DNA of 64,000 bases from PFJX01 sp963713085 (GTDB taxonomy: Bacteria > Pseudomonadota > Gammaproteobacteria > Burkholderiales > Thiobacillaceae): the NCBI GenBank assembly GCA_963713085.1, contig CAVQKQ010000011.1:1-64000 (forward strand). Direction: 5' to 3'. The number at the start of each line of letters is the position of its first letter. The first letter of the stretch is position 1. A program made the position numbers and the translations under genes. Shown piece by piece: positions 25,109-33,004 of the stretch. The notes under the pieces were generated by a model. That model searched no databases. It saw nothing but the letters and a program-made list of their open reading frames with translations, and was not told the origin of the DNA.

Positions 25109-28100
25109 ATGACCGCGCCCTGTCGCCCGGCGAACTTCGCGCCGCCGTCGCGGTCTTCCTACGGCCTTATCTGGAATTGTTTCGTGGAATCACCCAAGCC
25201 CCTCTTCTCCTATCGCCCCTACTGGGCCAAGCGCTTCGGCGTGGCGCCCTTCCTGCCCATGTCGAAGCAGGAGATGGCGCAACTGGGCTGGGACAGCTGC
25301 GACGTGATCCTGGTGACCGGCGACGCCTACATCGACCACCCCAGCTTCGGCATGGCGCTGGTGGGGCGTTTGCTGGAGGCCCAGGGCTTCCGGGTCGGCA
25401 TCATCAGCCAGCCGGACTGGAAATCCGCCGACCCGTTCCGGGTCCTGGGCCGGCCCAACCTGTATTTCGGCGTCACGGCGGGCAACATGGACTCCATGGT
25501 CAACCGCTACACCTCGGACCGGAAGATCCGCTCCGACGATGCCTACACCCCTGAAGGCGCACCCCACAAACGCCCGGACCGGGCCGTCACCGTCTATGCC
25601 CAGCGCTGCCGGGAGGCCTACAAGGACGTCAACGTGGTGATCGGCGGCATCGAGGCCAGCCTGCGCCGCATCGCCCACTTCGACTACTGGTCGGAGAAGG
25701 TGCGCCGCGGCGTGCTCACCGACTCCAAGGCCGACCTGCTGTTGTTCGGCAACGCCGAACGCGCCCTGGTGGAGCTGACCCACCGCCTGGCCGCCGGCGA
25801 ACCCATCGACCAAATCCGCGACCTGCGCGGCACCGCCTTCATGGTGCCCCACGGCTGGAAACCTTCCGACGATGAGGGCAACCCCTGGCACGAGCTGGAT
25901 TCCCTGGCCATGGATACGCCGGGCGGCGTGGACAGGCATCCGGACCCCTATGCGGCGTCCCCCTCTCCCGGCGCTACGCGCGCCCCTCTCCCGCCTGCGG
26001 GCGATGGTTCACTCCCCTCCCCCGCAAGCGGGGGAGGGGCTGGGGGAGAGGGCCTGCGCGCAAACCTAGCCAAGCCACTTCCCTCGGATATCCTCGCCTA
26101 TGCCCGGGAACTGCGTAGCCACCAAACCGACGCGGAGCAACTCCTGTGGGAAGTGCTCCGCGCCAAACGATTCCTGGATTTGAAATTCCGCCGCCAGCAT
26201 CCTGCCGGGCGCTACATTCTGGATTTCTATTGCGACGAATTGAAGCTCGCCATCGAGCTAGACGGCGGCCAGCATGCCGAGCAGCAGGGATATGACCAGG
26301 AGCGGAGCGCATGTCTGGAGGAGCAGGGAATTCATGTACTGAGGTTCTGGAATAACCAGCTATTGGGTGAGACGGAAGCGGTACTTGAAGCGATCTATCT
26401 GGAAGTGATGCGCCGTAAACCCTCTCCCCCAGCCCCTCCCCCGCTTGCGGGGGAGGGGAGCAGTCCCTTGCGAATCAATCAAGCCACCAAAAGCGCACTT
26501 CCCCCCTCTCCCGCAGGCGGGAGAGGGGATGGGGGAGAGGGAAAACAAATCCCCACGCACACGATCCGCTTCATCACCAAGGAACAACGCCTGGCCGCCA
26601 TCCACGCCGCCCGCGCCCACACCGTGCTGCGCCTGCCGGCCTACGAGCAGGTGGAGAAGAACCCGGTGCTCTACGCCCACGCCTCCCGGGTGTTCCACCT
26701 GGAATCCAATCCCGGCAATGCCCGGGCCATGGTCCAGGCCCACGGCGACGGGGTGGCCCTGCGCGACCTCTGGCTCAACCCGCCGCCCATCCCCCTCACC
26801 ACGCCGGAGATGGACGCGGTGTACGACCTGCCGTACGCCCGCGCGCCCCACCCCAGCTACGGCGAGGCCAAGATCCCGGCCTGGGAGATGATCCGCTTCT
26901 CGGTCAACATCATGCGCGGCTGCTTCGGCGGCTGCACCTTCTGCTCCATCACCGAGCACGAGGGCCGCATCATCCAGAGCCGCTCGGAGGAATCCATCCT
27001 CCACGAGATCGAGGCCATCCGCGACAAGACCCCCGGTTTCACCGGCGTCATCTCCGACCTGGGCGGCCCCACCGCCAACATGTACCGCATGGCCTGCAAG
27101 GACCCGAAGATCGAGTCCGCCTGCCGGCGCCTGTCCTGCGTGTTCCCGGACATCTGCCCGAACCTGGGCACCGACCACGGCCCGTTGATCCAGCTCTACC
27201 GCAAGGCCCGCGACCTGCCGGGCATCAAGAAGATCCTGATCGGCTCCGGGGTGCGCTACGACCTGGCGGTGAAGTCCCCGGAATACGTCAAGGAACTGGT
27301 GACCCACCACGTGGGCGGCTACCTCAAGATCGCCCCGGAGCACACCGAGGAAGGCCCCCTCCAACACATGATGAAGCCGGGCATGGGCGCCTACGACCGC
27401 TTCAAGCAGCTGTTCGAGAAGTACTCCCAGGAGGCCGGCAAGGAGCAGTACCTCATCCCCTATTTCATCGCCGCCCACCCGGGCACCACCGACCAGGACA
27501 TGCTCAACCTGGCCCTCTGGCTCAAGCGCAACAAGTTCCGCCTGGACCAGGTGCAGACCTTCCTGCCCACTCCCATGGCCCTGGCCACCACCATGTACCA
27601 CACGGAACTCAACCCCCTGAAGAAGGTGCTGCGCGGCGGCCAGGCCGTGCCCGTGGTCAAGCAGGGCCGAATCCGCCGCCTGCACAAGGCCTTCCTGCGC
27701 TACCACGACCCGGAGAACTGGCCCCTGTTGCGGGACGCCCTCAAGGACATGGGCCGGGAAGACCTGATCGGCAACGGCAAGCAGCACCTCATCCCCAGCT
27801 TCCAGCCCGCCGGCACCGGCCGCCGCTTCGAAGGCGCGCGCCGGCCCGAGCCCGGACAGGAGGCCCGCACTGCCGGCGGCCAAGCCACCCGCAAGCCGGC
27901 TGCCGACTCGCCCAAGCGCAGTGAAGGGGCGGCGCGTTTCAAGAAGGATGTCCCCCGTGCCGCGACCACCGGCCGGCCGTCCCGACCGGAGGCAGCCCCG
28001 GAACCCCGCCGCACCGGCCCCCGTCGCGCGGATACCGGCACGGCCGAGGCCATCCCCGCCCGGCCGCCCCGGCGCGGCGCCGGCCGCGCCCAACCCGTGG

Positions 28101-28162
28101 CCCGGCCCGACGCGCCAGCCCCCGCCGGCCGCCGCCCCCGGGGCCGGAATCCCAAGAAATGA
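25109..28162 (+). CDS. ygiQ: YgiQ-family radical SAM protein interrupted in frame by a DUF559 nuclease module
   Basis: A 1017-residue frame, about 280 longer than E. coli YgiQ (~740). Residues ~33-285 match the YgiQ N-terminal domain (WDSCDVILVTGDAYIDHPSF, GGIEASLRRIAHFDYWS). Residues ~600-900 hold the radical SAM core with the CxxxCxxC cluster in RGCFGGCTFCSITEHEG, and the C-terminal tail is basic and Ala/Pro-rich. Between them, residues ~285-480 replace the variable linker with repeat-encoded Pro/Ser/Gly stretches flanking a complete DUF559 domain (~325-436). No stop or frameshift is introduced. Whether the fused protein folds, or the module is cut out, is unknown. The function of YgiQ itself is poorly known. 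A GTG at 25184 is an alternative start. Confidence 0.9.
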   Translation: MTAPCRPANFAPPSRSSYGLIWNCFVESPKPLFSYRPYWAKRFGVAPFLPMSKQEMAQLGWDSCDVILVTGDAYIDHPSFGMALVGRLLEAQGFRVGIISQPDWKSADPFRVLGRPNLYFGVTAGNMDSMVNRYTSDRKIRSDDAYTPEGAPHKRPDRAVTVYAQRCREAYKDVNVVIGGIEASLRRIAHFDYWSEKVRRGVLTDSKADLLLFGNAERALVELTHRLAAGEPIDQIRDLRGTAFMVPHGWKPSDDEGNPWHELDSLAMDTPGGVDRHPDPYAASPSPGATRAPLPPAGDGSLPSPASGGGAGGEGLRANLAKPLPSDILAYARELRSHQTDAEQLLWEVLRAKRFLDLKFRRQHPAGRYILDFYCDELKLAIELDGGQHAEQQGYDQERSACLEEQGIHVLRFWNNQLLGETEAVLEAIYLEVMRRKPSPPAPPPLAGEGSSPLRINQATKSALPPSPAGGRGDGGEGKQIPTHTIRFITKEQRLAAIHAARAHTVLRLPAYEQVEKNPVLYAHASRVFHLESNPGNARAMVQAHGDGVALRDLWLNPPPIPLTTPEMDAVYDLPYARAPHPSYGEAKIPAWEMIRFSVNIMRGCFGGCTFCSITEHEGRIIQSRSEESILHEIEAIRDKTPGFTGVISDLGGPTANMYRMACKDPKIESACRRLSCVFPDICPNLGTDHGPLIQLYRKARDLPGIKKILIGSGVRYDLAVKSPEYVKELVTHHVGGYLKIAPEHTEEGPLQHMMKPGMGAYDRFKQLFEKYSQEAGKEQYLIPYFIAAHPGTTDQDMLNLALWLKRNKFRLDQVQTFLPTPMALATTMYHTELNPLKKVLRGGQAVPVVKQGRIRRLHKAFLRYHDPENWPLLRDALKDMGREDLIGNGKQHLIPSFQPAGTGRRFEGARRPEPGQEARTAGGQATRKPAADSPKRSEGAARFKKDVPRAATTGRPSRPEAAPEPRRTGPRRADTGTAEAIPARPPRRGAGRAQPVARPDAPAPAGRRPRGRNPKK
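26014..26052 (+). repeat. 39-bp palindromic unit, left end of DUF559 module
   Basis: A 12-bp perfect stem (26014-26025 with 26028-26039, loop AA) followed by a 13-nt arm CTGGGGGAGAGGG. It has no stop codon in any of six frames. A degenerate related copy precedes it at about 25960-26003. Confidence 0.9.
26420..26458 (-). repeat. 39-bp palindromic unit, right end of DUF559 module
   Basis: Exact reverse complement of 26014-26052: arm CCCTCTCCCCCAG first, then the 12-bp stem with loop TT. Confidence 0.92.
26503..26541 (+). repeat. 39-bp palindromic unit, third full copy in ygiQ
   Basis: Stem 26503-26514 with 26517-26528, loop AG, then AT plus GGGGGAGAGGG. Same orientation as the 26014 copy with a few substitutions that keep the stem paired. 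Confidence 0.85.
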
Positions 28163-28203
28163 ACCCTCCCCCTGCGGGGGAGGGTGGCGAAGCCGGGAGA
28201 GGG
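28163..28203. repeat. Palindromic repeat after ygiQ, related family
   Basis: ACCCTCCCCC and GGGGGAGGGT form a 10-bp stem around TGC (28163-28185), followed by a GCCGGGAGAGGG arm. It starts right at the ygiQ stop and may act as its terminator, though no T run follows. Confidence 0.7.
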
Positions 28204-28405
28204 AGGTCGCCGAATGGCGCCCTGAAAGGCGGCGTGCATCCCATTTGCTTATTGCCATAAAGGGAAACCTGGCTGTCTAAGGCCGTGCCGCGCCAGTCTT
28301 GATGTAGGATTCAGGCAGAGGCCGTTGGCGCTTGGTCTAGAACGAATAATGAATCCCTACGCATCGAAATGACCCAGGTTCGCTGAATATCAAAGGAGAG
28401 GTCGA

Positions 28406-28690
28406 ATGAAAACTTGGCTGATCACGCTTTCGCTCCTGTGTGCAGGCAGTATCGCCATGGCGGGCGACATGGCCCCGGCGCCGTCCACAGCCCGGATGGA
28501 ATCCTCCATGGCCATGGAGAAGGCAGCACCCAAGGCCGCGCCCAAGGCCGCTCACCCGATGCGGCACCATGCCAAGTCCCGGCACCATGCCAAGTCCCGG
28601 CACCTGCCCAGGGGCGACCTGCGCAAATGCCTGGACCTGAAGAGCAACGAGGCCATCATCCGCTGCGCCGAGACCGGCCGGAAAAAATGA
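28406..28690 (+). CDS. Small exported basic protein
   Basis: A 94-residue protein with a signal peptide (MKTWLITLSLLCAGSIAMAG, cleavage near residue 20). A Lys/Ala/Pro repeat and a duplicated RHHAKS segment (two 18-nt copies around 28561-28602) precede a small conserved-looking C-terminal part, RGDLRKCLDLKSNEAIIRCAE, with two Cys. AGGAG lies before the start. Not recognised beyond this. It lies between ygiQ and the defence locus and is preceded by ~200 nt of non-coding DNA. Confidence 0.7.
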   Translation: MKTWLITLSLLCAGSIAMAGDMAPAPSTARMESSMAMEKAAPKAAPKAAHPMRHHAKSRHHAKSRHLPRGDLRKCLDLKSNEAIIRCAETGRKK

Positions 28691-29210
28691 CCTGACTTCC
28701 GCGCTCGCGCCGCTCTGAATGGGCGCCCCGGAACGCCGGGCGCCGATCCCGCCTTGAGGTTGGATTCTGGCCGGAGACCGACAAGCAATAATCAATGAGT
28801 CCAGAAGCCGAAGCCAGGGAGAACATCGACAGGCTGCTTAATGCGGCCGGCTGGCATGTCTGCGACGCATCCGCCGTAAACATCCATGTCGCGCGGGGTG
28901 TCGCCATCCGCGAATTCCCGCTCCCCGGCTACGGGTTCGCCGACTACCTGCTGTATGTGGACGGCAAGGCGGCGGGGGTGATCGAGGCCAAAAAGGAAGG
29001 CCATACGCTCTCCGGCGTCGAAACCCAGTCGGACAAATACACGCTGGGACTTCCCGCCGGCCTGCCCGTCTGGCGCAACCCGTTGCCGTTTTCCTACCAG
29101 TCCACCGGCATCGAAACCCGCTTCACCAACGGCCTCGATCCCACGCCGCGCTCGCGCCCGGTATTCGCCTTCCACAAGCCAGCCCTGCTGGCCGAATGGC
29201 TCGCCTACCT

Positions 29211-29249
29211 CCCCTCCCCCGCGAGCGGGGGAGGGGCTGGGGGAGAGGG
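29211..29249 (+). repeat. 39-bp palindromic unit inside hsdR (in frame)
   Basis: Differs from the 26014 copy only in the loop (GA for AA). Its 39 nt are read as 13 codons giving a PSPASGGGAGGEG linker between the nuclease and helicase parts of HsdR. Confidence 0.92.
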
Positions 29250-29724
29250 CGATTTACAAGCAAACCAACCGCCCTCCACCTTCCTCACCCGCCTGCAAGC
29301 CATGCCGCCGCTGGAAGAAGAAGGCCTCTGGCCCGCCCAGATCACCGCGATCCACAACCTGGAAAAATCCCTCAAGGAAAACCGCCCGCGCGCCCTGATC
29401 CAGATGGCCACCGGCTCGGGCAAGACCTTCACCTCGATCTCCTTCATCTACCGCCTGATCAAGTTCGCCGGGGCGCGGCGCATTCTGTTCCTGGTCGACC
29501 GCGGCAACCTCGCCGACCAGACCCTCAAGGAATTCCAGCAATACGTCTCGCCCTACAACAACTACAAGTTCAGCGAGGAATACATCGTCCAGCGCCTGCA
29601 AGGGTAACCAGATCGACACCACCGCCCGCGTCTGCATCTGCACCATCCAGCGCATGTATTCCATGCTCAAGGGCCGCGACCTGCCGGCCGACCTGGAAGA
29701 AATCCCCGTGGACCAACTGACCCT

Positions 29725-29763
29725 CCCCTCGCCCGCGAGCGGGAGAGGGGCCGGGGGAGAGGG
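29725..29763 (+). repeat. 39-bp palindromic unit inside hsdR (in frame)
   Basis: Stem 29725-29736 with 29739-29750, loop GA, then CC plus GGGGGAGAGGG. Read as PSPASGRGAGGEG, just before the DEAH region. Confidence 0.9.
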
Positions 29764-30884
29764 AAGCCTTTTCACCCAGCCCGACCCCATCGAATACAAC
29801 CCCGCCATCCCCATCGAAACCTTCGACATCATCGTCACCGACGAGGCCCACCGCTCCATCTACAACCTGTGGGCGCAGGTGCTGGAATACTTCGATGCCT
29901 ACCTGGTCGGCCTCACCGCCACGCCCGGCAAGCAGACCTTCGGCTTCTTCCACCAGAACCTGGTCATGGAATACAACCACGAGATGGCCGTGGCCGACGG
30001 CGTCAACGTCAACTACGACGTCTACCGCATCAAGACCGCCATCACCGAGCAGGGCAGCAAGGTCGAAGCCGGCTACTACGTGGAAAAGCAGGAACGCGAC
30101 ACCCGCAAGACCCGCTGGGAAGAACTCGACGACGACTTCGCCTACGACCCCAACCAGCTCGACCGCGACGTCGTCACCCCGGACCAGATCCGCACCATCG
30201 TGCGCACCTTCCGCGACAAGCTGTTCAGCGAAATCTTCCCCGGCCGCAGCGAAGTGCCCAAGACCCTCATCTTCGCCAAGGACGACAACCACGCCGAAAA
30301 CATCGTCGAAATCCTGCGCGAGGAATTCGGCAAGGGCAACGAATTCGCCCAGAAGATCACCTACCGCACCACCGGTGACACCCCGCAGAACCTCATCAAG
30401 GCCTTCCGCAACAGCTACCACCCGCGCATCGCCGTCACCGTCGACATGATCGCCACCGGCACCGACATCAAGCCGGTGGAAATCGTCTTCTTCATGCGCG
30501 CCGTCAAATCGCGCGGCTTCTTCGAGCAGATGAAAGGCCGCGGCGTGCGCGTCATCAAGCCCGACGACCTCAGGGCCGTCACCCCCGACGCCCAGGCCAA
30601 GGACCACTTCGTCATCATCGACGCCGTCGGCGTGTGCGAGCAGGACAAGACCGACGCCCGCCCCATGGAGAAAAAGCCCAGCGTCAGCTTCGAGCGCCTG
30701 CTGCAAGCCGTCGCCTTCGGCAACACCGAAGACGACGTCATCACCAGCATCGCCGGCCGCCTGGCCCGGATGGAACACCGCATCAGCGCGGAAGACGACG
30801 CCAGGATTCGCGTCGCAAGCGGCGGCCTCGGCCTCAAAGACCTCGCCCACCAGCTAGTCGAGTCCCTAAACCCCGACGCTTTTC

Positions 30885-30918
30885 CCCCTCTCCCCCCGGG
30901 AGAGGGCCGGGGTGAGGG
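30885..30918 (+). repeat. Shorter palindromic unit inside hsdR (in frame)
   Basis: CCCTCTCCC pairs with GGGAGAGGG (30898-30906) and is followed by CCGGGGTGAGGG. A variant of the same family; read as a Pro/Gly/Glu linker without breaking the frame. Confidence 0.8.
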
Positions 30919-31427
30919 AGCAGCGCTTGCCGCCCGCACCACCGCTGCCAAACCCCTCTGCGACCCCGCCCTGCGCCAACTCATCCTCGACATCAAAGCC
31001 AAGAACGAACTCACCATCGACCACGTCAGCCAGGACCAGGTCATCGAAGCCGGCTTCAGCCAGGCCGCCCTCGACCGCGCCAAAGGCCTGGTCCAATCCT
31101 TCGAGCAATTCATCGCCGACCACAAAGACGAAATCACCGCCCTGCAAATCCTCTACAGCAAACCCTACAAACAGCGCCTCACCTTCGAGGCCGTGAAGGA
31201 ACTCGCCGACGCCATCGAAAAGCCGCCCTACCTGTGGAACGAATCCCAGCTCTGGCAGGCCTACGCCGCGCTGGAAGCGAGCAAGGTCAAAGGCGCCAGC
31301 GGCCGCCGCATCCTCACCGACCTGGTTTCGCTGGTGCGCTTCGCCATCCATCAGGACAACGAACTCGTGCCCTTCCCCGAACGGGTCAATGCCAACTTCA
31401 AGGCCTGGCTGGCACCCAACAACAACT

Positions 31428-31466
31428 CCCCTCCCCCGCAAGCGGGAGAGGGGCAGGGGGAGAGGG
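31428..31466 (+). repeat. 39-bp palindromic unit near the hsdR 3' end
   Basis: Stem 31428-31439 with 31442-31453 (one G-T/A-C type mismatch), loop AA, then CA plus GGGGGAGAGGG. The HsdR frame before and after this unit differs, so extra flanking bases came with the insertion or were lost later. Confidence 0.88.
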
Positions 31467-31665
31467 CCGCTTCACCCCAGAACAAATGAAATGGCTGGAA
31501 ATGATCCGCGACCACATCGCCGCCAACCTCGGCATCGAACCGGACGACTTCGAATACGCCCCCTTCGCCCAGGAAGGCGGGCTGGGCAAGGTCTATCAGT
31601 TCTTCGGCGATGAACTGAACACGCTCATCGAGCAGTTGAATGAGAGCTTGGCGGCATGACCACTC

Positions 31666-31745
31666 TGTCATTTCGCTCCATTTGTCATTTCACCCCGGTT
31701 GTCATATCGCCCCCGTTTGTCATTTCGACCGCAGGGAGAAATCCA
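31666..31745 (+). repeat. Tandem GTCAT-type repeats before the GIY-YIG gene
   Basis: Four degenerate copies of TGTCATTTCG-like sequence start at about 31666, 31683, 31700 and 31718 (period 17-18). The last continues GACCGCAGGGAGAAATCC, the common outer arm of this repeat family, and ends at the GIY-YIG start codon. Confidence 0.75.
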
Positions 31746-32060
31746 ATGCCCCGTGACCACCGCTACTTCGTCTACCTCCTCACCAACCGGAACAACCAAG
31801 TGATGTACGTCGGCATGACCAATGACCTCGTGCGCCGTGTCCACGAACATCGAACCAACGCCGTAAAGGGCTTCACGGAAAAGTACAACGTGAACCGGCT
31901 GGTCTATTTCGAGGAAACCTCGGATGTGTACGCCGCGATAACGCGGGAGAAGCAAATCAAGAAGTGGCGGCGGGAAAAGAAGAACGCGTTGGTCATGCAG
32001 GCAAATCCGGCGTGGCGCGATCTTGCCGATGACCTTGGCTTGTCCTGTCATCCCGAATGA
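31746..32060 (+). CDS. GIY-YIG nuclease domain protein
   Basis: A 104-residue single-domain GIY-YIG protein: RYFVYLLTNRNNQVMYVGMT holds the two conserved Tyr stretches, DLVRRVHEH the catalytic Arg region, YFEETSDVYAAITREKQIKKW the conserved Glu/Lys helix, and NPAWRDLADDL the end. The frame stays open upstream to an ATG at 31656 that overlaps the hsdR stop (ATGA), but those residues are repeat-encoded. The last residues (SCHPE) are encoded by the start of the next repeat. So the gene is tightly framed by GTCAT-type repeats on both sides. Stand-alone members of this group have no proven role. Confidence 0.9.
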   Translation: MPRDHRYFVYLLTNRNNQVMYVGMTNDLVRRVHEHRTNAVKGFTEKYNVNRLVYFEETSDVYAAITREKQIKKWRREKKNALVMQANPAWRDLADDLGLSCHPE

Positions 32061-32165
32061 AGTGAGGGATCTCGATGCACGAAGACGATCTCTCGCATTG
32101 GTTCGAGACAGGGATTTCTCCCAAGCTCCCTCGCGATGCTCGGGACAGGGGTCGAAATGACAAAT
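32046..32165. repeat. GTCAT-type repeat after the GIY-YIG gene
   Basis: Begins TGTCATCCCGAATGAAGTG and ends GGTCGAAATGACA, so its outer ends are inverted. Internally AAGCTCCCTCGCGATGCTCG precedes GGGACAGGGG. It matches the 32774-32921 repeat over much of its right half. Confidence 0.85.
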
Positions 32166-32221
32166 AAGACCAAATAAAAGACTACAATAACGACCAGATT
32201 AATATCCTGAAGGAGCCTCTC

Positions 32222-32467
32222 ATGGAACTGCTCTACACCAACGCGTCGGTCAGCATCAGCGAACTGAAGAAGAATCCCACCGCCGTCATCGAGCATTCGG
32301 AAGGCTTCCCCGTCGCCGTGCTCAACCACAACCGGCCCGCCGCCTACCTGGTGCCCGCTGCCGCCTTCGAGGCCATGATGGAAAAGCTCGACGACATCGA
32401 CCTCGCCCGTCTGGTCAAGGAACGCGAACACGAGCCCACCGTCAAGGTGGAGCCGAATGAGCTATAG
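32222..32467 (+). CDS. Phd/YefM-like (StbD-type) antitoxin
   Basis: An 81-residue protein with SVSISELKKNPTAVIEHSEG at the N-terminus, followed by VLNHNRPAAYLVPAAAFEAM, the Phd/YefM DNA-binding fold, and a C-terminal toxin-binding tail. AAGGAG lies before the start after an AT-rich promoter-like region (32165-32215). It overlaps the toxin gene by 11 nt, so the pair is translated together. It should neutralise the toxin and repress its own promoter. Confidence 0.9.
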   Translation: MELLYTNASVSISELKKNPTAVIEHSEGFPVAVLNHNRPAAYLVPAAAFEAMMEKLDDIDLARLVKEREHEPTVKVEPNEL

Positions 32468-32744
32468 CCTCGAATTCCGGGAAACCGCCTGGAAGGAGTG
32501 GAACAAGCTCGATCGCCCGCTACGCGAGCAATTCAAGGCCAGGCTGCTGGAGCGGCTGGAAAACCCCCGCGTCGAATCCGCCCACCTCTCCGGCCTGCCC
32601 GATTGCTACAAGATCAAGCTGCGCGCCGCCGGCTACCGGCTGGTCTACCAGGTCTTCGACGAGCGGGTGGTGGTGGTCGTGGTGGCCGTGGGCAAGCGAG
32701 AGGACAGCGCGGTGTATCGCAAGGCCAAGGGACGGATGAAATGA
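32457..32744 (+). CDS. RelE/StbE-type toxin
   Basis: A 95-residue RelE-fold toxin: MSYSLEFRETAWKEWNKLD, LPDCYKIKLRAAGYRLVYQV and VVVVVVAVGKREDSAVYRKA cover the typical beta-sheet and catalytic basic residues. RelE-like toxins cut mRNA at the ribosome. The last residues (RMK) and the stop come from sequence shared with the hsdR 3' end, showing that the cassette joined hsdR DNA right at its end. Confidence 0.9.
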   Translation: MSYSLEFRETAWKEWNKLDRPLREQFKARLLERLENPRVESAHLSGLPDCYKIKLRAAGYRLVYQVFDERVVVVVVAVGKREDSAVYRKAKGRMK

Positions 32745-33004
32745 TCCGCGACCACATCGTCGCCACCACCCGCAGTCATCCCGAACGCCCCCTCGTTTGT
32801 CATCGTGAACGCCCACTCGTTTGTCATCCCGAACGCAGAGAGGGATCTTCCTTGCACGCCAATAGCAGGATTTCTCCCAAGCTCCCTCGCTACGCTCGGG
32901 ACAGGGGTCGAAATGACAAAACCGGTTTGGGCAAGGTGTATCAGCTCTTCGGTGATGAGCTGAACACGCTCATTGAGCAATTGAACGAGAGCTTGGCGGC
33001 ATGA
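32735..33004 (+). pseudogene. Second copy of the hsdR 3' end, interrupted by a repeat
   Basis: From an ATG at 32741 the frame reads MIRDHIVATT, then ~50 repeat-encoded residues, then GLGKVYQLFGDELNTLIEQL and NESLAA with a stop that overlaps the hsdS start (ATGA). Without the repeat this is the last part of HsdR, also present at 31500-31659. The two copies differ mainly at third codon positions, so this is an old duplicate or came from another allele. The overlap with hsdS suggests this copy is the original end of hsdR. Confidence 0.8.
32774..32921. repeat. GTCAT-type repeat inside the second hsdR 3' copy
   Basis: Three tandem copies of GTCATCCCGAACGC-like sequence (period ~24, starting near 32776, 32799, 32823) lead into AGAGAGGGATCTTCC and a right half ending GGGGTCGAAATGACA. 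The insertion keeps the frame open and replaces about 18 HsdR residues. Confidence 0.85.

Larger units (their letters stand above)
26014..26458 (+). mobile_element. Candidate mobile unit: DUF559 nuclease module bounded by exact 39-bp inverted repeats
   Basis: The 39 bp at 26014-26052 are the exact reverse complement of 26420-26458. Between them lies only a DUF559 domain (about 26080-26415), a PD-(D/E)xK/VSR-like nuclease fold: ELRSHQTDAEQLLWEVLR, FRRQHPAGRYILDFYC, LAIELDGGQHAEQQ and GIHVLRFWNNQLL. The probable catalytic acids are Asp of ILDFYC and Glu of AIELDGG. It has no start codon of its own and is read as part of YgiQ. No target duplication is obvious. Treating it as a mobile element is inference from its boundaries, its absence from normal YgiQ and the spread of the same repeat in the window. 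Confidence 0.65.
28795..31659 (+). pseudogene. hsdR: Type I restriction enzyme R subunit, frameshifted
   Basis: The frame starts MSPEAEARENIDRLL, has the nuclease site FADYLLYVDGK ... VIEAKKEG, Walker A ATGSGKTFTS and the helicase DEAH box (IIVTDEAHRS). At ~29605 one extra G after CTGCAAGG ends the frame at 29607; the normal sequence resumes at once in the next frame (NQIDTTARVC). A second frame change near 31428-31470, at a palindromic repeat, makes the main frame stop at 31489, while the true C-terminus (TPEQMKWLEMIRDHIAAN ... NESLAA) continues in another frame to 31659. Three further repeat units are inserted in frame. Restriction activity is probably lost unless these indels are sequencing errors. 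Confidence 0.88.

Noticed and set aside
25960..26545. Intein in YgiQ
   Set aside because: No N-terminal Cys/Ser block, no C-terminal His-Asn followed by Cys/Ser/Thr, and the inserted nuclease is DUF559 with repeat ends instead.
26360..28258. 632-codon minus-strand open frame over ygiQ
   Set aside because: Shadow of the strongly conserved radical SAM domain; Val/Gly/Ala/His-rich with no motif.
29595..29620. Programmed frameshift or phase-variable tract in hsdR
   Set aside because: The G run is only three long and there is no slippery heptamer or long tract; a simple +1 indel or sequencing error is more likely.
31666..32921. CRISPR-like array of GTCAT repeats
   Set aside because: Only three or four degenerate copies with spacers of 7-15 nt, no constant repeat of CRISPR length and no cas genes.
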